Shown here: positions 31,683 to 42,454 of the stretch, piece after piece | How the letters are laid out: each line of letters begins with the position of its first letter | How positions within the stretch are numbered: the first letter of the stretch is position 1 | Assembly: GCA_913775175.1 (NCBI GenBank) | Contig: CAJYKU010000010.1 | Coordinates: 62,001 to 126,000, forward strand | DNA length: 64,000 nucleotides | Source of the DNA: an uncultured Pantoea sp. | Lineage (GTDB): Bacteria > Pseudomonadota > Gammaproteobacteria > Enterobacterales > Enterobacteriaceae | Direction: 5' to 3' | Made by a program: the position numbers and the translations under genes | The notes under the pieces: generated by a model | Database searches by the model: none | Told to the model about the DNA's origin: nothing | Seen by the model: the letters and a program-made list of their open reading frames with translations, nothing else

Positions 31683-32228
31683 ATGAGACTCAGGATGGTT
31701 TCAGTGCCAGCAGCGTTTGTGCTGCTGCTGGCCGGTTGCAGCTCTCCACCACCGCCAAAGCAGGTCACTGCCCTGCATCAGGAGGTGAGTCAGCTCAATC
31801 AGCAGATGCGCCAGCTTACCCGGCGCGCCAGTGCGCTGGAGATTCAGGCTCAGCTAAACAGCCAGTCAACGCAGGGAGCCTGGCTGCTGCCAAAAGCGGC
31901 GGCACCAGTTGAACTCCAGACTCAGCTGGGCAAGTTGCGCCTGTCGCTGGCAAATGTCAGCGCTGAAGCCAATGGTACACGGGCTAATCTGGCGGTGCAT
32001 TCCACTGACGACAATCCGGTTCCGGCATTTAGCGCGACGCTGGTCTGGGGTGAGTTGGATCCTGCCAGCGGTCAGCCTCTCTCTGCGAATACACTGAGTC
32101 AGATAATTACGGTTCCTGCCAGTCTGATGCCTCGCAGTTCAGTTACCGTGCCGCTGCGCCTGAGCGGGCTGACGCCAGGGCAGCTGGGCTTTGTACGCGT
32201 ACACAATGTGGTGCCGGTTGCCCACTGA
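31683..32228 (+). CDS. yajI: YajI-family lipoprotein (DUF3251)
   Basis: A 181-residue lipoprotein with lipobox LAGC (lipidated Cys19). A heptad-like helical stretch follows (about 28-60, TALHQEVSQLNQQMRQL), then a beta-rich domain ending GQLGFVRVHNVVPV, the YajI signature. GGAGG lies just before the start. The function is unknown. It is separated from kbp by 15 nt, suggesting co-transcription; in E. coli yajI lies between tsx and secF regions, so its position near secF is conserved while kbp is new. Confidence 0.85.
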   Translation: MRLRMVSVPAAFVLLLAGCSSPPPPKQVTALHQEVSQLNQQMRQLTRRASALEIQAQLNSQSTQGAWLLPKAAAPVELQTQLGKLRLSLANVSAEANGTRANLAVHSTDDNPVPAFSATLVWGELDPASGQPLSANTLSQIITVPASLMPRSSVTVPLRLSGLTPGQLGFVRVHNVVPVAH

Positions 32229-32342
32229 ACTGCGGCCTGACCAGCACAGGTAAGGTGACAATAGCGGGCTGGGAGCCATAACGATTTTGCTGCCAGCCTG
32301 CTGCCTAGCCAGCCTGTTGCAGACGTGATTTTTGCGTATAAA

Positions 32343-32367
32343 AAAGGCCCTTCTGTAAAGGGCCTTT
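32343..32367 (-). terminator. Rho-independent terminator of the yajC-secDF unit
   Basis: Stem AAAGGCCCTT / AAGGGCCTTT with a short loop, followed on the minus strand by TTTTTATAC-like sequence. Also usable on the plus strand for yajI, where the T run is weaker. Confidence 0.8.
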
Positions 32368-32386
32368 GTGTTATCAGGGCGTCAGG

Positions 32387-33355
32387 TTACGGCAGAATAG
32401 AGGGCTGATCTGCACCCTCTTTTTCTACTTTCTGCACCAGCATATGTTCGCGCTTCATCCCCAGCTTCAGCGCCAGCGCCGAAGAGACATAGATAGATGA
32501 AACGGTACCGATAGTTACCCCGATCAGCATGGTAAGCGAGAAGCCTTTCAGCAGCGCACCACCAAAGATAAACAGGATCAAAATCATCATCAGCGTGGTG
32601 ATTGAGGTGATCAAGGTACGGCTTAGCGTCTGCGTAAGCGACACGTTGGTAATATCGTAAGAAGAGCCGCGACGGATCTTACGGAAGTTCTCACGAATAC
32701 GGTCAGATACCACGATTTTGTCGTTAAGCGAGTAACCAATCACTGACATCAGCGACGCTACAATAGTCAGATCAATTTCAATACTGAACAGCGCCAGAAT
32801 GCCGCAGGTAATGATAACGTCATGCGCCAGTGCCAGTACGGTGCCCAGCGCCAGACGCCACTCAAAGCGAAAACCGATATAGATCAGGATCGCGATAAGC
32901 GCCGAGAGCAGCGCCATTGCGCCCGCCTGAGCCAGATCGCTGCCTACGCTTGGGCCAACAAACTCGATACGCTTCACGGTCGCATTCTGCTGGGTGGTCT
33001 GATTAATGGATGAAACCACCTTGTTACCCAGCTCCTGCCCTGCATTGCCCGTGGCGGGCGGCATACGCACCATTACATCACGGCTGCTGCCAAAGTTCTG
33101 TACCAGCGGCTCTTCAAAACCCGCCTTTACCAGACCTTCACGCAGCGTGTCGAGATCGGCTGGCTTCTCAAGGTTGATCTCAATCACCGTACCACCGGTG
33201 AAATCGAGCCCCCAGTTAAAGCCGCGCACACCGATAATGGCAATTGATGCCACAATCAGCAGAGCGGAGATGATAAACGCCAGCGTATCCCAGCGCATAA
33301 AGTCAACGACCTTACGCCCGTGGTTCAGCTGTTCAATACTATATTCCTGTGCCAC
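32387..33355 (-). CDS. secF: Protein translocase subunit SecF
   Basis: A 322-residue inner-membrane protein that with SecD uses the proton gradient to complete translocation. It has six membrane helices (first near residues 22-42) and a periplasmic P1-like domain with [16 protein letters not shown]. It contains the conserved helix [26 protein letters not shown]. The start is a GTG at 33355-33353 with AAGGAG six bases before it, giving [16 protein letters not shown], the family N-terminus. Long upstream openness in this frame overlaps secD and is not coding. It begins 10 nt after secD. Confidence 0.96.
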   Translation of the reverse strand: MAQEYSIEQLNHGRKVVDFMRWDTLAFIISALLIVASIAIIGVRGFNWGLDFTGGTVIEINLEKPADLDTLREGLVKAGFEEPLVQNFGSSRDVMVRMPPATGNAGQELGNKVVSSINQTTQQNATVKRIEFVGPSVGSDLAQAGAMALLSALIAILIYIGFRFEWRLALGTVLALAHDVIITCGILALFSIEIDLTIVASLMSVIGYSLNDKIVVSDRIRENFRKIRRGSSYDITNVSLTQTLSRTLITSITTLMMILILFIFGGALLKGFSLTMLIGVTIGTVSSIYVSSALALKLGMKREHMLVQKVEKEGADQPSILP

Positions 33356-33365
33356 AACGCACTCC

Positions 33366-35213
33366 TTAGATAGACAGCTTGTTGATGCGTTTGCCGCCGT
33401 ACACCAGGTTAACGATGGCACGGGTGCCGACGATAGCGGTAAACATCGACGTCGCGATACCGATAGCAGTGGTAATCGCAAAGCCTTTGATGGAGCCGGT
33501 ACCGACCGCATAAAGAATGATAACTTTAATCAGCGTAGTGACGTTGGCGTCGACGATACTGGAGAAAGCACCTTTATAGCCTTCATGAATCGCCTGCTGT
33601 ACCGAGCGTCCGTTACGCAACTCTTCTTTAATACGTTCATTAATCAGTACGTTGGCATCAACAGCAACCGCCAGCGTCAGTACAATACCGGCAATACCGG
33701 GCATCGTCAGCGTAGCGCCAGGCAGCAGCGACATGATACCGACAATCAATACCAGGTTGCAGAGCAGTGCGCTGGTCGCGATCAGACCAAACTTTTTATA
33801 GAACACAACCATGAAGATGATTGAAGCAATCAGTCCCCACAGGCAGGCTTCCAGCCCCTGCGTAATATTCTGCTGGCCCATAGTCGGACCAATGGTGCGC
33901 TCTTCAACGATCTGAATTGGCGCAATCAGTGCACCGGCCCGCAGCAGCAGAGAAAGCTGGCGCGCTTCATTTGGATTACTGATGCCAGTAATACGGAAGC
34001 TGTTGCCCAGACGTGACTGAATATTCGCCACGTTGATCACCTCTTCCTGCTTCTCCAGGATCGCTCTGCCATTGGCATCTTTCTTGCCGCTGTCTTTATA
34101 CTCGACAAACAGGCTCGCCATCGGCTTACCGATATTATCCTTACTGAAGTTCGACATGATGTTACCGCCAGCACTATCCAGTGAAATATTCACCTGCGGC
34201 TGATTGTACTCATCCATGCTCGATGTAGAGTCGGTAATATGGTCGCCCGTAAGAATAACGCGTTTGTAGAGCACAACCGGCTGCCCTTCGCGCGTTTTCT
34301 TCACTTCAGAATCACCTGGTACACGACCATTCGCCGCAGCGCCCGGATCCACCGTGGTATTCACCAGACGGAACTCCAGCGTCGCTGTCGCACCAAGGAT
34401 CTCTTTCGCACGCGCGGTATCCTGAATGCCCGGCAGCTCAACCACAATGCGGTCTGCGCCCTGACGCTGCACCAGCGGTTCTGCAACACCCAGCTGGTTA
34501 ACGCGGTTGCGCAGGATGTTGATGTTCTGCTGAACCGCATAGTCACGCGCTTCGCTCAGTCGCGCATCAGACATCACCACGCGCAGGCTATCGCTGCCTG
34601 AGGTGTTGAACACCAGATCGCGATGACGTGGCGTCAGATAGCTGATTGCGTCATCACGGCTTTTACCATCGCGGAAGCGCACTTCCACACCGTAGTTAGC
34701 GATTTTAGCGATATTGGTATAGGGGATATTTTTTTCACGCAGGTCGCTGCGCAGACTATCAGCATTCTGCTCCTGCAGCTTGCCCAGCGCAGTGTCCATA
34801 TCCACTTCCATCAGGAAGTGCACGCCGCCACGCAGATCGAGACCGAGTTTCATCGGTTCTGCCGCCAGCATGGTCAGCCAGCGTGGTGTTGCCGGCGCGA
34901 GGTTTAACGCAACCACAAAATCTTCACCCAGCGCAGAGGTCAGCGCTTCGCGCGCGCGCAACTGCACATCGGTGTTATCGAAACGTGCCAGAATCGCGCC
35001 ATTTTCCAGTGCGAGGGATTTACTCTGAATGTTGTCTTGTTTTAATACGTTCTGGATGCGATCCAACGTCTGCTCACTGGCGGCGCTACCGCGCGCACCA
35101 GTGATCTGAACGGCCGGATCCTCACCATAGAGGTTAGGAAGCGCATACAGCAGGCCGACGAGAATCACGACGACCAGCATGATGTACTTCCACAAAGGAT
35201 AACGGTTTAACAC
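33366..35213 (-). CDS. secD: Protein translocase subunit SecD
   Basis: A 615-residue membrane protein, identical in length to E. coli SecD. An N-terminal helix (about 9-27) is followed by the large periplasmic P1 region ([16 protein letters not shown]), then five membrane helices in the C-terminal half. The proton-path Asp motif [20 protein letters not shown] is present. It works with SecF and YajC around SecYEG. It starts 25 nt after yajC, in the conserved order queA-tgt-yajC-secD-secF. Confidence 0.98.
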   Translation of the reverse strand: MLNRYPLWKYIMLVVVILVGLLYALPNLYGEDPAVQITGARGSAASEQTLDRIQNVLKQDNIQSKSLALENGAILARFDNTDVQLRAREALTSALGEDFVVALNLAPATPRWLTMLAAEPMKLGLDLRGGVHFLMEVDMDTALGKLQEQNADSLRSDLREKNIPYTNIAKIANYGVEVRFRDGKSRDDAISYLTPRHRDLVFNTSGSDSLRVVMSDARLSEARDYAVQQNINILRNRVNQLGVAEPLVQRQGADRIVVELPGIQDTARAKEILGATATLEFRLVNTTVDPGAAANGRVPGDSEVKKTREGQPVVLYKRVILTGDHITDSTSSMDEYNQPQVNISLDSAGGNIMSNFSKDNIGKPMASLFVEYKDSGKKDANGRAILEKQEEVINVANIQSRLGNSFRITGISNPNEARQLSLLLRAGALIAPIQIVEERTIGPTMGQQNITQGLEACLWGLIASIIFMVVFYKKFGLIATSALLCNLVLIVGIMSLLPGATLTMPGIAGIVLTLAVAVDANVLINERIKEELRNGRSVQQAIHEGYKGAFSSIVDANVTTLIKVIILYAVGTGSIKGFAITTAIGIATSMFTAIVGTRAIVNLVYGGKRINKLSI

Positions 35214-35238
35214 GGCAGTTCCCTTTGGGAAGAAAAAA

Positions 35239-35571
35239 TTAGAGCGCCTTCATCGACCCTTTCGGCAGAACGGCGGCCACGAAATCACGTTTAATCACTA
35301 CTTCAGTGGTGTCGTTCAGAGCGATAGCGATATAACCGGTATCTGCGACTTTCGTGACACGACCAACCAGACCACCGTTGGTCAGTACTTCATCTCCCTT
35401 AGAGATAGAGTCCATCAGCTTTTTATGATCTTTGGCGCGCTTCTGCTGCGGGCGCAGAATCATAAAGTAGAAAATCAGGCCAAACACCACCAGCATGATC
35501 ACCAGAGAGTAAGGACTTCCCTGCGACGGAGCGCCAGCTGCGGCTACAGCGTCAGAAATGAAAAAACTCAT
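35239..35571 (-). CDS. yajC: Sec translocon accessory protein YajC
   Basis: A 110-residue protein with one membrane helix (about 19-40, [16 protein letters not shown]) followed by a cytoplasmic domain ([36 protein letters not shown]). It associates with SecDF and, in E. coli, with AcrB. Length equals E. coli. It sits between tgt and secD on the same strand. Confidence 0.97.
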   Translation of the reverse strand: MSFFISDAVAAAGAPSQGSPYSLVIMLVVFGLIFYFMILRPQQKRAKDHKKLMDSISKGDEVLTNGGLVGRVTKVADTGYIAIALNDTTEVVIKRDFVAAVLPKGSMKAL

Positions 35572-35596
35572 TTAATTTCCCTCATTGATAAAATAA

Positions 35597-36790
<1,194 letters not shown>

Positions 36791-37870
36791 TCAAGGGTGG
36801 GTGCGCCCAACGGGTTCGTCAGGTGCGTCTGAATTACGGGTGATATACATCGCATCCCCGTAGCTAAAGAAGCGATACTCTTCGGCTACAGCGCTCTGAT
36901 ATGCCGCCATAGTATGTTTGTAGCCGGCAAACGCTGAAACCAGCATAATCAGCGTCGATTCCGGCAGATGGAAATTGGTGATTAACGCATCAACAATCTG
37001 ATAGTGGTAGCCGGGATAGATAAAGATCTGCGTATCGTCGAAAAACGGTGCAATCAGCGCATCCTGGCTCGCTTTCGCCGCGCTCTCCAGCGAACGTACT
37101 GAGGTAGTGCCAACCGCAACAACCTTGTTGCCACGTGCTTTACAGGCCAGTACCGCATCCACGACATCCTGCGGAACTTCCGCATATTCGGAGTGCATAA
37201 TGTGATCGTTGATATTTTCCACGCGCACCGGCTGGAAGGTGCCAGCTCCGACATGCAGAGTGACAAAGGCCATGCCAACGCCCTTCTCTTTTAGCGCCTG
37301 CAGCAGTGGCTCATCAAAGTGCAGTCCAGCGGTAGGCGCGGCAACCGCGCCCGGACGGGCACTGTAAACTGTCTGATAGAGCTCGCGATCGGCCTCTTCA
37401 TCTGGACGATCGATATAGGGCGGCAGCGGCATATGGCCCACACTGTTGAGAATATCCAGCACCGCACGTTCATCGCTAAACTCGATCTCAAACAGCGCAT
37501 CGTGACGAGCTACCATGGTCGCTTTCACGCTCTCATCATCACCCAGCAGCAGCTCTGTGCCCGGTTTCGGCGCTTTAGAGGCGCGGACATGGGCCAGCAC
37601 GCGCTTATCATCCAGCATTCGTTCAACCAGCATCTCGATTTTGCCGCCGCTGGCCTTGCGTCCAAAGACGCGCGCCGGGATCACCCGCGTGTTGTTAAAC
37701 ACCAGCAGATCGCCTGGATTAAGCTTATCCAGCACATCTGTAAACACGCCGTGGGTCAGCGCACCGCTGGGGCCATCCAGCGACAGCAGACGACATCCGC
37801 TACGCTGTGCCTGGGGATAGTGGGCAATCAGGGACTCGGGCAACTCAAAGCTAAAATCGGCGACACGCAT
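36791..37870 (-). CDS. queA: S-adenosylmethionine:tRNA ribosyltransferase-isomerase QueA
   Basis: A 359-residue enzyme that transfers and isomerises the ribosyl moiety of S-adenosylmethionine onto preQ1-tRNA to give epoxyqueuosine. Conserved stretches: [40 protein letters not shown] and [14 protein letters not shown]. Chosen start 37870 ([10 protein letters not shown]) on the family N-terminus; eleven further codons upstream are open. It is divergent from acpH across about 100 bp. Confidence 0.97.
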   Translation of the reverse strand: MRVADFSFELPESLIAHYPQAQRSGCRLLSLDGPSGALTHGVFTDVLDKLNPGDLLVFNNTRVIPARVFGRKASGGKIEMLVERMLDDKRVLAHVRASKAPKPGTELLLGDDESVKATMVARHDALFEIEFSDERAVLDILNSVGHMPLPPYIDRPDEEADRELYQTVYSARPGAVAAPTAGLHFDEPLLQALKEKGVGMAFVTLHVGAGTFQPVRVENINDHIMHSEYAEVPQDVVDAVLACKARGNKVVAVGTTSVRSLESAAKASQDALIAPFFDDTQIFIYPGYHYQIVDALITNFHLPESTLIMLVSAFAGYKHTMAAYQSAVAEEYRFFSYGDAMYITRNSDAPDEPVGRTHP

Positions 37871-37971
37871 CTGTAACTTTTCCGGACTTAAAACAGGCGG
37901 CATAGTTTAGCGGAAAAGTGGGAAATTCTGAACAACTGGCTGCAACGCGCCGATTCTGTCTATAATGCCGC

Positions 37972-38553
37972 ATGAATTTTCTTGCTCATCTTCATCTCGC
38001 TTCGCTGGCAAACAGCTCGCTTCTCGGCAATTTGCTGGCCGACTTCGTGCGCGGTAACGTTCAGGCCGACTGGCCGGAGCCGGTCGCGGCGGGCATCGCC
38101 CTGCATCGACGTATCGATGTCCTGACCGATAATCTGCCAGAGGTGCGCACGGCCCGTCAGTGGTTTCGCGCAGAAACGCGCCGCGTTGCGCCTATTACGC
38201 TGGATGTGATCTGGGATCACTTCCTGGCTCGCCACTGGGACAGCCTGCAGCCCGATATTTCTCTGGCGGCCTTTAGCGCCACTGCTGAGCAGCAGATTGT
38301 GCCGCAGCTGGCAGGCACACCACAGCCGTTTATTGAACTTAACGCCATTATGTGGCGCGAACGCTGGCTGGAACACTATGCCGACCCCGCGCATCTGGCG
38401 CGCGTGCTGAGCGGCATGGCACAGCGCCGTCCCCGGCTTGCTGCACTGCGTGACTCTTACCAGGATTTTGTTGATCACTACGCGGCACTGGAGGGACTCT
38501 TCTTCCAGCTCTATCCCCGCCTGATGGCAGAGGCTCGCGCACAGCGCCTCTGA
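37972..38553 (+). CDS. acpH: Acyl carrier protein phosphodiesterase
   Basis: A 193-residue HD-superfamily hydrolase that removes the 4'-phosphopantetheine arm from holo-ACP. The N-terminus [20 protein letters not shown] carries the metal-binding His residues, and the second cluster is [11 protein letters not shown]. Length equals E. coli AcpH. In E. coli malZ follows in this interval; here the next genes are the IMPase-like/acid phosphatase pair. Confidence 0.94.
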   Translation: MNFLAHLHLASLANSSLLGNLLADFVRGNVQADWPEPVAAGIALHRRIDVLTDNLPEVRTARQWFRAETRRVAPITLDVIWDHFLARHWDSLQPDISLAAFSATAEQQIVPQLAGTPQPFIELNAIMWRERWLEHYADPAHLARVLSGMAQRRPRLAALRDSYQDFVDHYAALEGLFFQLYPRLMAEARAQRL

Positions 38554-38643
38554 ATAAACTTTCCCGCTTTCGCTCTCTCTTCGCCTCTTGCCAGCCGTAT
38601 TTATCTGCGGCTTAATGAAGTCTTGCTTAACTGTGTCCGGTTT

Positions 38644-38682
38644 GACCATGCCCTGATTACGCCAGCTGAAACGTGCATGGTC
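38644..38682 (+). repeat. Inverted repeat before the IMPase-like gene
   Basis: GACCATGC (38644-38651) and GCATGGTC (38675-38682) are perfect inverted copies with a 23-nt spacer, ending 33 nt before the start codon. It may be an operator or a leader hairpin for the two-gene unit that follows. Confidence 0.4.
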
Positions 38683-38715
38683 TTAACATCAGCCAGAAAA
38701 TGATAAGAGGGAAAG

Positions 38716-39525
38716 ATGTCATCAGCTACGTTAACCGAATTAGATGCACGTTATCGCGCTGCCTGTGAGGTTGCCAGTGCTGCTGGCAGCCGCGCAATGT
38801 CGTGGTATCAGCAGCGGCATCAGTGGGTTGCTGAGCAGAATAAAGCGTTACAGGATCTGGTTTATGAAGCGGAAAGCAATGTTGAACAGTTAATTACCTA
38901 TCTAATCAATGAGCGGTTTCCACAGGATGACGTGTTCAGCAAAATGCAGTGCGATAGCGGCAGCCAGGCGCGCTTTGTCTGGGTGATCGAACCGATTAAT
39001 GGAACCAGTAGTTTTCTGAATGGTACGCACAACTGGTGTATCACACTGGCTCTGCTCTGTGACGACAAACCGGTCATTGGCGTGGTCTGCGATCCCAACC
39101 ATCAGGAGACCTTTCATGCCTGTCGCGGCAAGGGCGCATGGGTAAATCAACGCCCGCTCAGGGTACACAGTGCCGGGCAGCTCACTCAGGGCGTACTGGG
39201 CCTGGGCAGTAGTTCCGCTGCTCAGCCTGCAGCGCCGCTGCTCGAATTTATCGGTGCGCTGCTGCAGCAGGGCGGCATGTTTATTCGTAGTGATTCCGGC
39301 GCGCTGATGTGCGCATGGAGCGCTGCGGGTCGGCTGATTGGCTACTACGAGCCCTGTATGCAGCCGCAGGCCAGCCTGCCAGGTATTGTGCTGATGCAGG
39401 AGGCGGGAGGTCAGACTAATTACGACCACCAGCCACTGCAGCTGACACAGGGAAAGCCGTTGCTGCTGGCCAGTCCGGCAGTTTATCCCAGTCTCAACGC
39501 TCTGCTCGCGGAACCGCTGCTATGA
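38716..39525 (+). CDS. Inositol monophosphatase-superfamily protein, probably inactive
   Basis: A 269-residue cytoplasmic protein with the overall IMPase/SuhB pattern, including GVVCDP..ETFHACRGKGAWVN and LMQEAGG. The metal-ligand motifs are all changed. The DPIDGT motif reads EPINGT (residues 92-97), so both Asp ligands are lost. The WD of the third motif (PWDxxAG) reads QA (218-219). The EE pair of the first motif reads KM (76-77). The upstream Asp of the VTxxD motif reads Glu53. Phosphatase activity by the normal three-metal mechanism is therefore unlikely. The stop overlaps the next start as ATGA, coupling it to a periplasmic acid phosphatase. The start follows AGAGGGA. It could be a ligand-binding or regulatory pseudoenzyme; no function is assigned. 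Confidence 0.85.
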   Translation: MSSATLTELDARYRAACEVASAAGSRAMSWYQQRHQWVAEQNKALQDLVYEAESNVEQLITYLINERFPQDDVFSKMQCDSGSQARFVWVIEPINGTSSFLNGTHNWCITLALLCDDKPVIGVVCDPNHQETFHACRGKGAWVNQRPLRVHSAGQLTQGVLGLGSSSAAQPAAPLLEFIGALLQQGGMFIRSDSGALMCAWSAAGRLIGYYEPCMQPQASLPGIVLMQEAGGQTNYDHQPLQLTQGKPLLLASPAVYPSLNALLAEPLL

Positions 39526-40760
39526 GGCAGGGCACGCTGCTGCTGCTCACTCTGCTTCTGCCACTGCTGGCAACCGCCGCCCCGCAATGGCAGCTGGAGA
39601 AGGTGGTAGAGATCAGCCGGCATGGTGTGCGCCCACCCACAGCAGCAAATCGTCAGGAGATAGAAGCTGCGACACAACGCGCCTGGCCACGCTGGAGTAC
39701 GCCTGACGGCGATCTTACCGGCCACGGCTACAGTGCTGTGGTTAACAAAGGTCGCTGGCAGGGTGAACATTATCGTCAGGCTGGTCTGCTGTCCGCTGGC
39801 TGCCCTGACAGGCAGCAGATTTATGTCCGCGCCAGTCCGCTTCAGCGAACCCGCGCAACCGCCCAGGCGCTGATGGATGGCGCGTTTCCCGGCTGCGGCG
39901 TGCCAGTACACTATATTGCTGATGCAGCCGATCCGCTGTTTCAGAGCGATCGCTTTCCGTTTGCTCAAACCTCTTCCACGCAGGAACGGGCTGCTATTGC
40001 CGCACGCGCAGGCGATCTGGCTGCTCTGCAATTGCGTCTGCAGCCCGCGGTACAGCAGCTTAAAGCCGCCGTTTGCAGCAGCGAATGCGACGTTTTCACA
40101 CGTCCCTGGCAGCTGCGGCAGACGCGCAGTGGCCATACTTACGCAGAGGGCCTTAGCGTAATGGCAAGTATGGTAGAAACGCTACGCCTTGGCTGGAGTG
40201 AAAATCTGCCACTCAGCGAACTGGCGCAGGGGCGCATCACCTCTGCCCGGCAGATCAGCAGTATGCTGCCGCTGCTTACCGCTAATTACGATCTCAGCAA
40301 CGATGTACCTTATCTGGCACAGAAACGCGGCTCAATATTACTGGATAACGTTATCGCGGCGCTGGAAGATCGCCCCGGACTGCCGGAGACACGCTGGCTG
40401 CTGCTGGTAGCGCACGACACGAATATCGCAATGGTTCGCACACTGCTGAATTTCAGCTGGCAGCTTTCTGGCTATGCGCGCGGTAATATCCCACCGGGCA
40501 GCAGTCTGGTATTTGAGCGCTGGCGTGATACGCGCACTCAGACACCTTTTCTGCGTATCTATTTTCAGGCGCAAAGCCTGGATGAGCTGCGCCAGCTGAC
40601 ACCTGTTGATCAGCAGCATCCTTTGCTGAGGCAGGAGTGGTATCAGCAAAACTGTCATACCTATGCGGTCGGAACACTCTGTCCTTATCAATCCACGCTG
40701 CAACAGATGAAGAGCGCGGTTGATTATCATGCGCTGACCGCGGTCTCATGGCCTCTCTGA
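39522..40760 (+). CDS. Periplasmic histidine acid phosphatase (AppA/Agp family)
   Basis: A 412-residue exported phosphatase of the branch-2 histidine phosphatase superfamily that includes 4-phytase AppA and glucose-1-phosphatase Agp. The signal peptide is about residues 1-20 (LLLLTLLLPLLATAA). The catalytic RHGVRPP lies at 33-39, a further active-site Arg is in SPLQRTRATAQ, and the proton donor motif HDTN lies at 298-301; all are intact. Several Cys residues fit the family disulfides. The C-terminal half (PPGSSLVFERWRD) resembles AppA, while LQRT.ATAQ and GAFPGC resemble Agp, so the preferred substrate (phytate, sugar phosphate or other phosphomonoester) cannot be decided. It overlaps the IMPase-like gene by 4 nt and occupies the malZ interval of E. 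coli. Confidence 0.9.
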   Translation: MRQGTLLLLTLLLPLLATAAPQWQLEKVVEISRHGVRPPTAANRQEIEAATQRAWPRWSTPDGDLTGHGYSAVVNKGRWQGEHYRQAGLLSAGCPDRQQIYVRASPLQRTRATAQALMDGAFPGCGVPVHYIADAADPLFQSDRFPFAQTSSTQERAAIAARAGDLAALQLRLQPAVQQLKAAVCSSECDVFTRPWQLRQTRSGHTYAEGLSVMASMVETLRLGWSENLPLSELAQGRITSARQISSMLPLLTANYDLSNDVPYLAQKRGSILLDNVIAALEDRPGLPETRWLLLVAHDTNIAMVRTLLNFSWQLSGYARGNIPPGSSLVFERWRDTRTQTPFLRIYFQAQSLDELRQLTPVDQQHPLLRQEWYQQNCHTYAVGTLCPYQSTLQQMKSAVDYHALTAVSWPL

Positions 40761-40949
40761 GTCAGGAGTGCCGGGCGGTCTGGCTTATCAATCACCATGG
40801 TCAGTTTTCACCGACGCTAAAGCTTTTTCAGACCGCAATTGCGATAATTCTATATTTCCCTCGTGTTATCTAAGCAGATGAAAAGTAGCGTATTCTGAGG
40901 GCGTCAATCATCCCTTAGTTTTGACCAGTTTTTCTCTTTTGATACACTT

Positions 40950-40980
40950 TTCGGCGACAGGATGCGCCGAATACTTTTTT
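40950..40980 (+). terminator. Terminator of the IMPase-like/acid phosphatase unit
   Basis: Stem TTCGGCG / CGCCGAA (40950-40956 with 40965-40971), followed by TAC and a 6-7-nt T tract. It lies in the 269-bp convergent gap with proY; nothing else is visible there except the proY terminator. Confidence 0.7.
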
Positions 40981-40992
40981 GGTCATAAAAAA

Positions 40993-41011
40993 AGTCGCCA
41001 CCAGGGCGACT
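40993..41011 (-). terminator. Rho-independent terminator of proY
   Basis: Stem AGTCGCC / GGCGACT with a short loop, followed on the minus strand by TTTTTTTAT. It lies just past the proY stop. Confidence 0.8.
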
Positions 41012-41029
41012 CTTCTCAACTCACGGAGA

Positions 41030-42385
41030 TCAGCGTTTCCGCTTTTTCGCCAGCGGCCATGCCAGCAGCAGCAGTACAATCCATGCAAATCCGACGTAGA
41101 GTGACACTCGCGTATCCGGGAAATAGCCAATCAGCGCGATAATAAACGCCAGAAATAGCACGCCGACCCACGCTGTGGCACTTCCACCTGGCAGAGCAAA
41201 CTGCAGATTTGCTGCCTCCGCCTTGCTGATTTTGCGACGAAATGCGATCTGTGACAGCAGAATCATAATCCATACCCATACCGTGGCGAAGGTCGCCAGT
41301 GATGCGATCACCAGGAACACTTTTTCCGGCATCAAATAGTTGAGGTAGACCGCAACCAGCATGGCGATCATCATCACAACAACCGTGACCCACGGAATAC
41401 CGCGTGAGGAGACTTTCTGAAAAACTTTTGGCGCATGTCCCTGCTGCGCCATACCATGCAGCATACGGCCCACACCAAAGACATCACTATTGATAGCAGA
41501 GAGCGAAGCGGTCAGTACCACAAAGTTCAGGATAGAGGCTGCGGCGGCAATACCGAGATGCTGAAACGTCAGCACAAAAGGACTGCCCTCAGTACCAACC
41601 TGATTCCACGGATAGATCGACATAATCACAAACAGCGTGCCTACATAGAACACCAGAATGCGCAGCGGTACTGAGTTGATGGCGCGCGGAATAGATTTAG
41701 CCGGCTCATCCGCTTCGCCTGCGGTGATACCGATAATCTCAATTCCGCCGTAGGCAAACATCACCATCTGTAGCGACAGCAGCATCCCCACAATGCCATG
41801 CGCAAAGAAACCACCGTTGCTCCATAAATTATGAATGCCGGTAGGCTCTCCGCCGTTGCCAATCCCCCAGAAAATCATGCCGAAACCCGCGACAATCATG
41901 ATGATTATCGTGGCCACTTTAAAGAAAGAAAACCAGAACTCGACCTCGCCAAACACTTTCACGCTCATCAGATTGACGGCGCCAATGATCAGCACTACCG
42001 ACAGCACCCAGATCCAGTGCGGGACATCCGGGAACCAGACGCCCATATAGATACCAAAAGCAGTGACGTCAGCGATGGCAACAATCAGGATTTCAAAGCA
42101 GTAAGTCCAGCCTGTGATATAGCCCGCCAGTGGCCCAAGATAGTCTTGCGCATAACGGGAAAACGAGCTGGCCTGCGGATTGTTAACAGACATCTCCCCC
42201 AGCGCACGCATAATGATGTAAGCCACTGCGCCGCCAATGATGTAGGCCAGCAAAACGCTGGGCCCCGCCATCCTGATAGCATCGGCTGAGCCGTAAAACA
42301 GCCCGGTGCCGATTGCCGATCCCAGCGCCATAAACCGTATGTGGCGCGTGCTCAATCCGCGTTTGAGCGTGTTGGTTTCTTGCAT
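41030..42385 (-). CDS. proY: Proline-specific amino-acid permease ProY
   Basis: A 451-residue APC-family permease with twelve membrane segments, cryptic in E. coli and Salmonella and assigned to proline by suppressor genetics. The N-terminal motif [20 protein letters not shown] and the block [17 protein letters not shown] are typical of the amino-acid permease subfamily. The start at 42385 ([18 protein letters not shown]) matches the family; the open frame upstream adds 20 unconserved residues. It lies 69 nt after brnQ, with a terminator between. Confidence 0.92.
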   Translation of the reverse strand: MQETNTLKRGLSTRHIRFMALGSAIGTGLFYGSADAIRMAGPSVLLAYIIGGAVAYIIMRALGEMSVNNPQASSFSRYAQDYLGPLAGYITGWTYCFEILIVAIADVTAFGIYMGVWFPDVPHWIWVLSVVLIIGAVNLMSVKVFGEVEFWFSFFKVATIIIMIVAGFGMIFWGIGNGGEPTGIHNLWSNGGFFAHGIVGMLLSLQMVMFAYGGIEIIGITAGEADEPAKSIPRAINSVPLRILVFYVGTLFVIMSIYPWNQVGTEGSPFVLTFQHLGIAAAASILNFVVLTASLSAINSDVFGVGRMLHGMAQQGHAPKVFQKVSSRGIPWVTVVVMMIAMLVAVYLNYLMPEKVFLVIASLATFATVWVWIMILLSQIAFRRKISKAEAANLQFALPGGSATAWVGVLFLAFIIALIGYFPDTRVSLYVGFAWIVLLLLAWPLAKKRKR

Positions 42386-42413
42386 AACAAACAGGTCCTG
42401 TGGAAATGAAAAA

Positions 42414-42433
42414 ACCACGGGCAAGCCCGTGGT
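42414..42433 (-). terminator. Rho-independent terminator of brnQ
   Basis: Stem ACCACGGGC / GCCCGTGGT with a 2-nt spacer (effective loop larger), followed on the minus strand by a 6-nt T tract. It partly insulates proY from brnQ. Confidence 0.85.
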
Positions 42434-42454
42434 CGAAATTAACAACAGTGTGGT

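Noticed and set aside
33356-33511. N-terminal extension of secF
   Set aside because: The extra 52 codons lie inside the 3' end of secD, have no hydrophobic or family similarity, and a GTG with a good AAGGAG gives the standard SecF start.
38554-38715. Pho box before the IMPase-like/acid phosphatase unit
   Set aside because: CTGTGTC followed after four bases by TTTGACC gives only a weak resemblance to the CTGTCAT repeats, much poorer than the phoB site.
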